The position numbers and the translations under genes were made by a program. Below, piece after piece: positions 1 to 6,308 of a DNA stretch of 9,149 nt. This DNA comes from Chloroflexota bacterium (GTDB lineage: Bacteria; Chloroflexota; Anaerolineae; Anaerolineales; UBA4823), in contig JAUWLJ010000060.1 of NCBI GenBank assembly GCA_030613705.1, positions 1-9,149 on the forward strand. The letters are read 5' to 3'. Numbering within the stretch: the first letter of the stretch is position 1; every line of letters begins with the position of its first letter. The notes below the pieces were generated by a model that searched no databases, was not told where the DNA came from, and saw nothing but the letters and a program-made list of their open reading frames with translations.

Positions 1-1
1 G

Positions 2-1126
2 TCCTCCTACGTCAAGCTCCGACGGTACATGCACATCATGGGAGGTTTCCTGACAGCGGTCCATGTCGCGATTGCTTTCACTCCTCTCTTCGATTTCATC
101 GTTGCGCAGGTGATTCAAGTGCCACCGAGAATCGTTGAACCCTCCCGCATCGGACTAATGATCATGACTCCGTGGACCTGGTCGATTGCCTATCGCCGCT
201 TCAACCAGGGAATTTTGATCCGCTACAACCACTCCAAAAAGGTCGGAATAGGCACTGTGGTGCGTTTGAGCGCCGACCTGATCGTCCTGATGATCGGTTT
301 TTCCATCGGAACCATCCAGGGAATTATTGTTGCTACCAGTGCTGTCTCGGCAGGTGTGATCAGTGAGGCGATTTATTCAGGCATCGTGGTCCGCCAGGTG
401 GTCAAGAAACAAGTAATGGTGATGCCAGCCATCAAACCACCACTTACCTTGAGCCGTTTTATAAAATTCTATTTCCCCCTCATCCTGACTTCACTGCTGA
501 CACTTTTGGTATTGCCGTTCGGTAGCGCAGCCTTGAGCCGTATGCCTGTCGCCCTGGCATCACTGGCAGTATGGCCGGTATTATCAGGAATAACTTTCAT
601 GTTCCGCAGTATCGGTGTCGCCTACAACGAGGTCGTTGTGGCGCTTTTAGAAGAACCCCTTTCTACCCAGAGCCTGCGCCGATTTACCGGCATATTAACC
701 GCATTCACAACCTCGTTGATTCTGATCATGGCGCTGACACCTTTGTCGCTGCTCTGGTTCAGAGTCCTTTCTGGTTTGGAGCCTGATATGGCAAATATGG
801 CAGTGATAGGCTTGATGTTTGCCATACCGACTGCTGGATTTGCTGTCCTGCAGAGCTGGTTCCAGGGTCTTATTCTGCATGGAGGTCGCACGCGCGGCAT
901 CACCGAGGCGGTTGTCCTTTTCCTGGTGACCTGTTCAGCTTTCTTGTGGATTGGTGTTACCTGGGGCCTGGTCACAGGATTATATTGGGCGATAGCAGCA
1001 TTTACCGCGGCTATGTTCCTGCAGACACTGTGGTTATGGTACCGCAGTCGCTCCGATGAGCGGGTCGCCCAGGAGAGAGATAATTTGATCGCAGTCCCTT
1101 CCCCAATTGGCAGCTCCGCGGATTAA
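2..1126 (+). CDS. Polytopic membrane protein, MOP/MATE-like (ANKH-like), 5'-truncated by window edge
   Basis: The reading frame is open from the first bases of the window, so the start lies upstream; the ATG at 29 is probably internal. The visible 374 codons encode roughly nine or ten hydrophobic helices separated by short basic loops. The last ~25 residues are a polar tail. A loop of the form YRRFNQGILIR, followed by a helix starting VGIGTVVRL (about 220-290), resembles the mid-protein loop of the multidrug/oligosaccharidyl-lipid/polysaccharide exporter superfamily, including ANKH-type members. In that superfamily a two-fold repeat of six helices moves lipid-linked sugars, drugs or small anions across the membrane. 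The second repeat seems to begin near 460 (RFIKFYFPLILTSLL). The substrate cannot be told. The LysE-type exporter follows after 45 bp in the same direction, so an operon is possible. Family placement is by visual pattern only. Confidence 0.72.
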   Translation, partial: SSYVKLRRYMHIMGGFLTAVHVAIAFTPLFDFIVAQVIQVPPRIVEPSRIGLMIMTPWTWSIAYRRFNQGILIRYNHSKKVGIGTVVRLSADLIVLMIGFSIGTIQGIIVATSAVSAGVISEAIYSGIVVRQVVKKQVMVMPAIKPPLTLSRFIKFYFPLILTSLLTLLVLPFGSAALSRMPVALASLAVWPVLSGITFMFRSIGVAYNEVVVALLEEPLSTQSLRRFTGILTAFTTSLILIMALTPLSLLWFRVLSGLEPDMANMAVIGLMFAIPTAGFAVLQSWFQGLILHGGRTRGITEAVVLFLVTCSAFLWIGVTWGLVTGLYWAIAAFTAAMFLQTLWLWYRSRSDERVAQERDNLIAVPSPIGSSAD

Positions 1127-1171
1127 GAAATTTACCAAGGGATTATTCTTCACGGCTCCCATCAAACAGCC

Positions 1172-1795
1172 ATGACCGATGCCTCATTTCTCTCTTACTT
1201 TATACAAGGGGCTGCGCTGGGTTTTGCAGCAGCGATCACCCCAGGTCCATTTCAAACTTACCTGATCTCCGAATCTCTGTCCGGCGGCTGGCGGCGAGGA
1301 GCGCCAGTCGCATTCGCGCCACTGCTCAGCGACTTGCCGATCATCTTACTCAGCGTATTCCTGCTAAATCAACTGCCCGAGAACTTCCTGCGGGTAATCA
1401 GCTTAGCTGGGGGGGCGTTTGCCTTGTATTTAGCCTGGAGACTCTGGCTTAGGTGGCGAAAAGGTGCTGACCTCCCCAAGGAGGATTCCAGCAGCTCCCA
1501 AGGAAGCCTGCGGCGCGGCGTGATCGCTAATTTTCTTACCCCCGGACCTTATTTATTTTGGGTATTGGTCAGTGGTCCCATTTTGCTTGCTGCTTTGCGC
1601 CAATCGTTCGCTTTTGGCGCAGCTTTCTTGTTTGGGTTCTATGGGGTCATGATTCTCAGTTTGCTGGGGATCGCCCTGGTTTTTTCTCAAGCCCGTCGTT
1701 TGGGACCACGTGTGGTCCACATCTTACTCTTGCTCAGCATCATTATTCTGGTCATCTTCGCCGGAGTGCTTTTGACGCAGGGCATCTTCGGTTGA
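1172..1795 (+). CDS. LysE/RhtB-family translocator
   Basis: This encodes a 207-residue hydrophobic protein, the normal size for LysE/RhtB amino-acid exporters, which use the proton gradient to expel amino acids or similar small solutes. About five or six membrane helices are visible (near residues 7-28, 45-65, 73-95, 118-142, 145-172 and 182-204). The N-terminal helix carries the family signature ITPGP at residues 22-26. A second TPGP (123-126) sits at the matching place in the second half, after a basic charged loop (residues 91-115). The ATG at 1172 is the only reasonable start. It has no clear Shine-Dalgarno sequence, only AAGGG about 30 bases upstream, so translation may depend on the upstream gene. 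The substrate is unknown; LysE members range from lysine and threonine to metals and other solutes. Confidence 0.88.
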   Translation: MTDASFLSYFIQGAALGFAAAITPGPFQTYLISESLSGGWRRGAPVAFAPLLSDLPIILLSVFLLNQLPENFLRVISLAGGAFALYLAWRLWLRWRKGADLPKEDSSSSQGSLRRGVIANFLTPGPYLFWVLVSGPILLAALRQSFAFGAAFLFGFYGVMILSLLGIALVFSQARRLGPRVVHILLLLSIIILVIFAGVLLTQGIFG

Positions 1796-1844
1796 GGCCT
1801 TCAATTCTTCAACTGTTCACATCGATCTATCTAGCAACAATATT

Positions 1845-1873
1845 ATGACATAATTCAGTATAATTACCATAAT
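1845..1873 (+). promoter_or_regulatory. Sigma70-like promoter of the E1 dehydrogenase gene
   Basis: ATGACA (1845-1850) and CATAAT (1868-1873) each match the -35 and -10 consensus in five of six bases and are 17 bp apart. This predicts a transcript start near 1880 and a leader of about 22 bases. A perfect TATAAT at 1859-1864 lies between them but has no good -35 partner, so it may be a second, overlapping -10. The E1 gene is then read through an AGGAT ribosome site at 1888-1892, nine bases before its ATG. Confidence 0.55.
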
Positions 1874-1901
1874 TACACGAGACCACCAGGATCCCTGATT
1901 A

Positions 1902-3956
1902 ATGAGCAAATTCCAAATTGATTGGCAGGAAGTCGCCCGGCTCATGCTGCTCTCGCGGGAGTTAGATCTGGTCGAAGAAGAGCTGCTTGTTCCCCAAGGA
2001 AAAATAAAATACCAGTTTTCCGCCAAAGGTCATGAGCTCTCCCAGGTTCTGCTCGCCCAGCTGCTCGACCACCCCCATGATGCCGCGGCTGTTTATTACC
2101 GCTCACGACCATTTTTACTTGCCAGCGGGTTGAGCCCTGCGACTGCCCTGGCGGCTGGAATGGCGCGTGCCAACACACCCCGCCAGGGTCGTGATACGGG
2201 TGTGGTATTCAACATACCTCGCCAAACAGGTTTGAGCGTGCTCCCGGCATCAGGGAATGTCGGTGCCCAGTTCACACCTGCTGCCGGATGGGCGCAAGCC
2301 AGCCTCTACTACCGGAATGTCTTAGGGGAATCAGATTGGGCAGGGGCTATTGCTGTCGCCCATGGTGGGGATGGCAGCACTGCTACCAACGGATTTTGGG
2401 CTGCACTCAACATAGCCACAACTCTAAACTTGCCGATGCTTTTCTTCATCGAAGACAATCACTACGGTCTTTCTGTACCAACAGATTTACAAACCCCGGG
2501 TGGAAACATCGCCGCCAACCTGGCCTCATTCCAGAATCTGCGAGTGATTGATGGGGATGGCAGTGACCCTCGAACTGCCTGGGATGCAATTCAAACAGCT
2601 GTGGAGCATGTCCGTTCGGGTGAAGGACCCTGCCTGCTGAGGCTTGAGGTACCCCGCCTGCAAGGCCATACATTCATCGACGATCAGGCTTATAAAGATC
2701 CTGCTGAGCTGGAAGCTGAAATCCGCCGTGACCCGCTGAAGCAGCTAAAATCCTATCTCTCCAGGCGGGGGATCCTCTCCACAAAGGATTGGAATGCTCT
2801 CCAGGCAGCCATCCGGGAACAGATTGCTGCAGCTCTTGAAGAGGCAGAAGACACACCCCAACCCGACCCAGATACTGCTGATCGCTACCTTTTCTTCGAT
2901 GGTACATCACCCCAGCAGGGCGGTCTACGCCCTGAAAATGCCCTGCCAGATCTGGGGAGCGATTCTTCTCAACCGAGCGGTGCTCGGATCAAGCTGATCG
3001 ATGCTGTCCGCCAGACATTAGAAACGGAGATGGCACTCAATCCGCGGGTCTTAGTCTTTGGCGAAGATGTCGGGGTAAAGGGTGGAGTACACGGTGCAAC
3101 GCGTGATATGCAGACTCATTTTGGGAGTGAGCGAGTGTTTGATACCTCCCTTTCCGAAGAAGGCATCATCGGGCGCTCGGTCGGACTAGCCCTGGCTGGT
3201 TTATTACCCGTTCCAGAGATCCAGTTTCGCAAATATGCAGATCCAGCTTACGAACAGCTTGCTGATATCGGCTCAATCCGCTGGCGAACCGCCAATAATT
3301 TCGCCGCTCCAGTTGTGGTGCGCATCCCCGTTGGGTATGGTAAGACTACCGGCGATCCCTGGCACAGCGTCAGCGGAGAAGCAATCTACGCCCATACCCT
3401 TGGTTGGCGGATCGCCTTCCCCAGCAACGCCGAGGATGCAGTTGGGCTGCTGCGCACCGCCCTGCGGGGCGATGACCCGACTTTCTTCTTTGAGCACCGC
3501 GCCCTGTTGGATACCTCCGCCGGTCGACGCCCGTACCCTGGCGATGGTTACTGCCTGCCATTCGGGGTTGCCGCCAGTTTGGCCGTTGGTGATGAATTGA
3601 CAGTCATCTCCTGGGGTGAAACAGTCCATCGCTGTCTGGCGGCTGCTCAAAACTTCTCGGGGCAGGTTACCGTTTTGGATTTACGCACCATCATCCCCTG
3701 GGACAAGGGTACGGTGCTGGCAAGCGTGCGCAGAACAGGTAAAGCCCTCATTGTTCATGAAGATACGCTGACAGCTGGATTTGGGGCAGAGATCAGCGCC
3801 TCGATCGCCGCTGAGGCATTCACCGACCTGGATGCACCGATCCAACGTCTGGCAACACCCGATATCCCCATACCATACAATGTGCCAATGATGGAAGCCA
3901 CCCTGCCCAGTGTGGAGAAGATCACGGGAGTAATTGATGAATTACTATCATTTTGA
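1902..3956 (+). CDS. Fused alpha-beta 2-oxoacid dehydrogenase E1 component (thiamine diphosphate-dependent)
   Basis: The protein has 684 residues, joining in one chain the two E1 subunits that are separate in many bacteria. E1 decarboxylates a 2-oxoacid (pyruvate or a branched-chain 2-oxoacid) with thiamine diphosphate and passes the acyl group to lipoyl-E2. The alpha half (about 1-330) has the cofactor motif GDG (156-158) followed after 27 residues by N186 and Y188, the expected Mg/diphosphate ligands, plus the active-site-loop histidine H256 in QGHTF. The usual acidic SEGD after GDG is replaced by ATNG. A polar Pro/Gly-rich linker (about 331-360) leads to the beta half (362-684). This has GEDVG with the thiazolium-activating E388, the EEG segment (419-421), H488 in WHSVSG, and a transketolase C-terminal domain from about 560. 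The start follows AGGAT nine bases upstream. No E2, E3 or lipoylation gene lies nearby, so pyruvate versus branched-chain substrate is undecided. Confidence 0.92.
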   Translation: MSKFQIDWQEVARLMLLSRELDLVEEELLVPQGKIKYQFSAKGHELSQVLLAQLLDHPHDAAAVYYRSRPFLLASGLSPATALAAGMARANTPRQGRDTGVVFNIPRQTGLSVLPASGNVGAQFTPAAGWAQASLYYRNVLGESDWAGAIAVAHGGDGSTATNGFWAALNIATTLNLPMLFFIEDNHYGLSVPTDLQTPGGNIAANLASFQNLRVIDGDGSDPRTAWDAIQTAVEHVRSGEGPCLLRLEVPRLQGHTFIDDQAYKDPAELEAEIRRDPLKQLKSYLSRRGILSTKDWNALQAAIREQIAAALEEAEDTPQPDPDTADRYLFFDGTSPQQGGLRPENALPDLGSDSSQPSGARIKLIDAVRQTLETEMALNPRVLVFGEDVGVKGGVHGATRDMQTHFGSERVFDTSLSEEGIIGRSVGLALAGLLPVPEIQFRKYADPAYEQLADIGSIRWRTANNFAAPVVVRIPVGYGKTTGDPWHSVSGEAIYAHTLGWRIAFPSNAEDAVGLLRTALRGDDPTFFFEHRALLDTSAGRRPYPGDGYCLPFGVAASLAVGDELTVISWGETVHRCLAAAQNFSGQVTVLDLRTIIPWDKGTVLASVRRTGKALIVHEDTLTAGFGAEISASIAAEAFTDLDAPIQRLATPDIPIPYNVPMMEATLPSVEKITGVIDELLSF

Positions 3957-4071
3957 TCTCCCTCGCGCGTTAGCTATCTATCCCCTTGAGATTCATCTTG
4001 TACTTCAATAATTTTCTCAATCGGTCTGCTTCATTTCAAAACATGAGAATCCAATTTAATCAGAACGCTTG

Positions 4072-4080
4072 TGCTATAAT
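4072..4080 (+). promoter_or_regulatory. Extended -10 promoter of the SRPBCC-PDZ-DinB gene
   Basis: TGC directly precedes a perfect TATAAT (4075-4080), forming an extended -10 element, which can work with a poor -35. The region 17 bp upstream (about 4052-4057) is AT-rich but matches the -35 consensus badly. Transcription would start near 4087 and give a leader of about 110 bases, long enough to hold the palindrome at 4101-4115. Confidence 0.5.
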
Positions 4081-4100
4081 TCAATTAACAGATAAGTTGA

Positions 4101-4115
4101 TCATGAATTTCATGA
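4101..4115. promoter_or_regulatory. Palindrome TCATGAA-T-TTCATGA, possible operator
   Basis: Seven-base arms TCATGAA and TTCATGA flank one central T. The element lies about 14 to 28 bases after the predicted transcript start of the downstream gene, a usual place for a repressor site. The arms are too AT-rich and the loop too short for a stable RNA hairpin, so a dimeric DNA-binding protein is the more natural reading. No regulator gene is in the window, so the binding protein is unknown. Confidence 0.35.
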
Positions 4116-4196
4116 GATGATTGAACCGTTTACAATCATTATTAGTTGATCCAATGGAGTAAGCTACTTTTTCTCAACCCACCAAAGGAGATATTT

Positions 4197-5405
4197 ATGA
4201 GCTCACAAACCCTATCTTTCAAGCAGCTGGTTAAAACCAGTCCAGAGAATGCCTACCGCGCATTTACCAATGCCACAGAGCTGCGGGGATGGCTGTGCAA
4301 TGTGGCTACGGTGGTCCCCCGCCCGGGTGGGAGACTCTACATGTGGTGGAACTCCGGTTATTACACCAACGGCGAGTTTAAGAGCGCCGAATCCGGTGAG
4401 AAGGCTGTTTTTACCTGGTTTGGAAGGGGAGACCCTGCCGCATCTGAAGTCAAAGTAACTTTCACTGCGCAAGATGGCGGCACCCTTGTCTCTGTGGATC
4501 ATTCTGGTTTGGGATCGGGCGAAGAATGGTCACTGAGCGTTGCAGAGATCAAAAAAGGTTGGCAAAGCGCTCTTGAGAACCTGGCTTCAGTGATCGAAAC
4601 CGGTGAAGACATTCGTTTTGTTTCACGCCCAATGCTGGGCATTATCCTGGATGAATTCAACGAGCAGATCGCCAAGAAACTCGGTTTGCCGATTACAGAG
4701 GGAATTCGTTTGGGCGGCACCGTGGAAGGCATGGGAGCACAAGCTGCCGGCCTCCAGGAAAACGATGTTCTAGTCAGCATGGGGGGAATGCCCACCATCG
4801 ATTTTGACACCTTAAACAAAGCCCTTAACGCTCACCGGGCCGGTGACACCATAGAAGTCATCTTCTACCGGGAGGCCGAAAAACAAAGCGTAATGATGAC
4901 ACTCTCGGGTCGACCGATCCCCGAGATTCCCCCCACTGCTCAAGGATTGGCGGATGCAGTTGCTGTCCTCTATAAGGACATCGAGACAATCTTGGATGAA
5001 TTCCTTGCTGGAGTGAGTGAGGACGAGGCCTCCTTCAAACCATCCCCCTCCGAATGGAGTATAAAAGGCAACCTGGGACATTTCATCCAGGGTGAGCGTT
5101 TCTTCCAGCAGTATATCGCCGAGTTGGTCAGTGGTCATGAACGCTTCGCCGATGATTACGGCGGCAATGTCGATGCGTTAATTGAAGCAACCATCGCCGT
5201 TTATCCAACCACTCAAGAAATGGTCCAGGAAAACAAGCGCAGTATGGCTGAGACTTTATACTTATTAGCCAACCTCCCTGAGGAGTTTGTCGCCAATAAG
5301 GGCGCCTACTGGCGAATTGCTTATGATCTGCTTCAAGATCCCTATCATTTCAATTCTCATCTAGAGCAAATGCAGGCTGTTTTGGAGGCTGCCCGGGATC
5401 AATAG
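4197..5405 (+). CDS. SRPBCC (AHSA1-like) - PDZ - DinB three-domain protein
   Basis: I start this at the ATG at 4197, which has an excellent ribosome site (AAAGGAG, 4184-4190, six-base spacing); an in-frame ATG at 4146 has none. The 402-residue product has no signal peptide or membrane helix and should be cytosolic. Residues 1-135 look like an AHSA1/CalC-type START-fold domain, with TSPENAYRAFTNATELRGW at the start and a C-terminal helix GWQSALENL; such domains form a hydrophobic ligand pocket. Residues about 143-240 form a PDZ-like domain (GLPITEGIRLGGTVEGMGA, then AGLQENDVLVSMGG). Residues about 248-402 form a DinB four-helix domain with WSIKGNLGHF (H295) and HFNSH (H384, H388), placed like the usual DinB metal-binding histidine triad. 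DinB members can be thiol-dependent transferases or hydrolases. The order of domains is clear to me, but the reaction is not. It ends just before a strong stem-loop. Confidence 0.87.
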   Translation: MSSQTLSFKQLVKTSPENAYRAFTNATELRGWLCNVATVVPRPGGRLYMWWNSGYYTNGEFKSAESGEKAVFTWFGRGDPAASEVKVTFTAQDGGTLVSVDHSGLGSGEEWSLSVAEIKKGWQSALENLASVIETGEDIRFVSRPMLGIILDEFNEQIAKKLGLPITEGIRLGGTVEGMGAQAAGLQENDVLVSMGGMPTIDFDTLNKALNAHRAGDTIEVIFYREAEKQSVMMTLSGRPIPEIPPTAQGLADAVAVLYKDIETILDEFLAGVSEDEASFKPSPSEWSIKGNLGHFIQGERFFQQYIAELVSGHERFADDYGGNVDALIEATIAVYPTTQEMVQENKRSMAETLYLLANLPEEFVANKGAYWRIAYDLLQDPYHFNSHLEQMQAVLEAARDQ

Positions 5406-5429
5406 TCTCTAATCTTATGAAAATCACCA

Positions 5430-5476
5430 ACGAGCGATGATGGTCCGCTGTTGAAAGATCGGCTATCATCGCTCGT
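5430..5476. terminator. Strong stem-loop after the SRPBCC-PDZ-DinB gene, likely terminator
   Basis: A perfect 12-bp inverted repeat pairs ACGAGCGATGAT (5430-5441) with ATCATCGCTCGT (5465-5476). It can extend inward through two G-U pairs and two G-C pairs to about 17 bp, with a loop of roughly 15 bases. It lies 25 bp after the stop codon. The following bases (GTTATTTCCC) give only a short U-rich tail, so it may end transcription weakly or protect the 3' end of the messenger RNA. Confidence 0.5.
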
Positions 5477-5521
5477 CGTTATTTCCCGACCTAATTGATA
5501 AAACGCGCTGGGATTAACGAG

Positions 5522-5527
5522 TATAAT
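5522..5527 (+). promoter_or_regulatory. TATAAT -10 box upstream of the VOC gene
   Basis: A perfect TATAAT is present about 90 bases before the VOC gene and after the preceding stem-loop. The best -35 candidate, TTGATA at 5495-5500, is 21 bp away, too far for an ideal promoter. GGAC and GTCC (5530-5533 and 5541-5544) form a small inverted repeat across the predicted transcript start and could be an operator. The call rests mainly on the -10 box and the position. Confidence 0.35.
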
Positions 5528-5618
5528 TGGGACAAATTTCGTCCTAGTTGAATTCATCTAGCAGCACGAAAATTAATACTTGCTCTATGATCCAACATGA
5601 TTCAAAAAGGTGGTGACC

Positions 5619-5999
5619 TTGGCTAAGACAAATGCTATTGGTGAGATCATGGAAATCATCCTTTACGTTGATGATATGAACGGACAAGTCTCCTTCTACA
5701 GGGATAAGATGGGCTTCAAAGTGAAAACTCCTCAAGAATCCACAGACTACAGCAATGAATTCTGGGTCGAGTTAGATACCGGCTCCTGCTCGTTAGCCCT
5801 CCACGCTGGAGGCAAGCGTAGATTTGGGGCTGATGCACCCAAGTTTGTATTTCGGGTAAGCGACATTCTTGCGGCGCGGCAGTCGCTCATTGATCAGGAG
5901 GTCGAGATGGGTGAAATTCGCTCTGCTGCACCTGGAATCTGGGTGTGTGATGGCGTCGACCCTGAAGGGAACAAGTTTTCGATAGAATCGCACGAATAA
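5619..5999 (+). CDS. VOC-superfamily (glyoxalase/bleomycin-resistance fold) protein
   Basis: A small 126-residue protein with the beta-alpha-beta-beta-beta pattern of the vicinal-oxygen-chelate fold: strand EIILYVDDM, helix NGQVSFYRDKMGF, strands FWVELDTGSCSLALHAGG, then FVFRVSDILAAR, and the closing DPEGNKFSIES typical of the family. Of the usual metal ligands, H62 and E123 are visible. The first-strand ligand (normally His or Gln) seems absent, so a metal-dependent lyase role is uncertain and a binding role is possible. I chose TTG at 5619 because AAGGTGGTGA (5607-5616) is one base off the ideal ribosome site, with the GG core five bases away. GTG at 5610 lies inside that site, and ATG at 5649 would cut into the first strand. 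It follows the SRPBCC-PDZ-DinB gene but seems to have its own promoter. Confidence 0.8.
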   Translation: MAKTNAIGEIMEIILYVDDMNGQVSFYRDKMGFKVKTPQESTDYSNEFWVELDTGSCSLALHAGGKRRFGADAPKFVFRVSDILAARQSLIDQEVEMGEIRSAAPGIWVCDGVDPEGNKFSIESHE

Positions 6000-6199
6000 A
6001 CCACTCACTCGGATTGTCGCTTCTCCCTGATAGAGACAAACCAGGCCAGGCGAGCCATCATATTTTTCGCTCCTCAAATAATTCGATCCTCACGGATAGT
6101 TGATCCCAAGGGTGATTGCGGCAAGAACTCAAAAAATGATCAGCAATTCCACCATCAATCTAATAAAGTTTGGATTTACGCTGTGCAGCGAGGAAAACC

Positions 6200-6244
6200 C
6201 CGGAAATAGGGGGTGCGGGCGAAGCCCCCACCCCCTATTTCCGG
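6200..6244. repeat. Long GC-rich palindrome capped by GCGAAGC (REP/MITE-like hairpin)
   Basis: Two 21-base arms (6200-6220 and 6224-6244) pair in 20 of 21 positions, with a single C-C mismatch (6216/6228) and a three-base GAA loop. The tip reads GCGAAGC (6219-6225), a sequence known to form an unusually stable mini-hairpin in single-stranded DNA. The outer stem is CCGGAAATAGGGGG with its complement. There is no T-tract on either side, so a standard intrinsic terminator is less likely than a dispersed palindromic repeat. Its GC content stands out from the AT-rich flanks. Copy number elsewhere in the genome is unknown. Confidence 0.75.
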
Positions 6245-6255
6245 ACCCTAACCAC

Positions 6256-6284
6256 TTCAACTGCGTAACTTCTAAAAGTATCAT
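6256..6284 (+). promoter_or_regulatory. Weak promoter candidate before the aldo/keto reductase gene
   Basis: TATCAT (6279-6284) matches the -10 consensus in five of six bases. TTCAAC (6256-6261) sits 17 bp upstream as a poor -35. Transcription would start near 6291, giving a short leader to the ATG at 6309. The large palindrome ends only 11 bases before the -35 candidate. Confidence 0.25.
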
Positions 6285-6308
6285 TCATTGGAGAACAGGA
6301 ATCTGAAT

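Larger units (their letters stand above)
6000..6308. other. Gene-free region between VOC and aldo/keto reductase genes
   Basis: About 309 bases hold no credible gene. A small open frame at 6100-6306 crosses the large hairpin and has no ribosome site or recognisable protein pattern. The region contains the GCGAAGC-capped palindrome (6200-6244), a copy of TAGTTGATCC (6097-6106) that also occurs at 4143-4152, and a weak promoter candidate before the next gene. I see no terminator with a T-tract directly after the VOC stop codon. Confidence 0.6.

Noticed and set aside
3273..3650. 125-codon open frame on the - strand
   Set aside because: It is antisense to the E1 beta half, whose frame contains clear catalytic motifs; no start signal is visible.
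3986..4020. TTGAGA / TCTCAA inverted repeat after the E1 gene as a terminator
   Set aside because: The arms are only six bases, AT-rich, and separated by 23 bases, with no T-tract after them; too weak to call.
4146..4196. Longer N-terminus of the SRPBCC-PDZ-DinB protein from ATG 4146
   Set aside because: No ribosome site precedes 4146, whereas AAAGGAG stands at the right distance before ATG 4197, and the family pattern begins only after 4197.
6100..6306. 68-codon open frame in the gene-free region
   Set aside because: It crosses the large palindrome, lacks a ribosome site and shows no protein-like pattern; its end overlaps the leader of the aldo/keto reductase gene.
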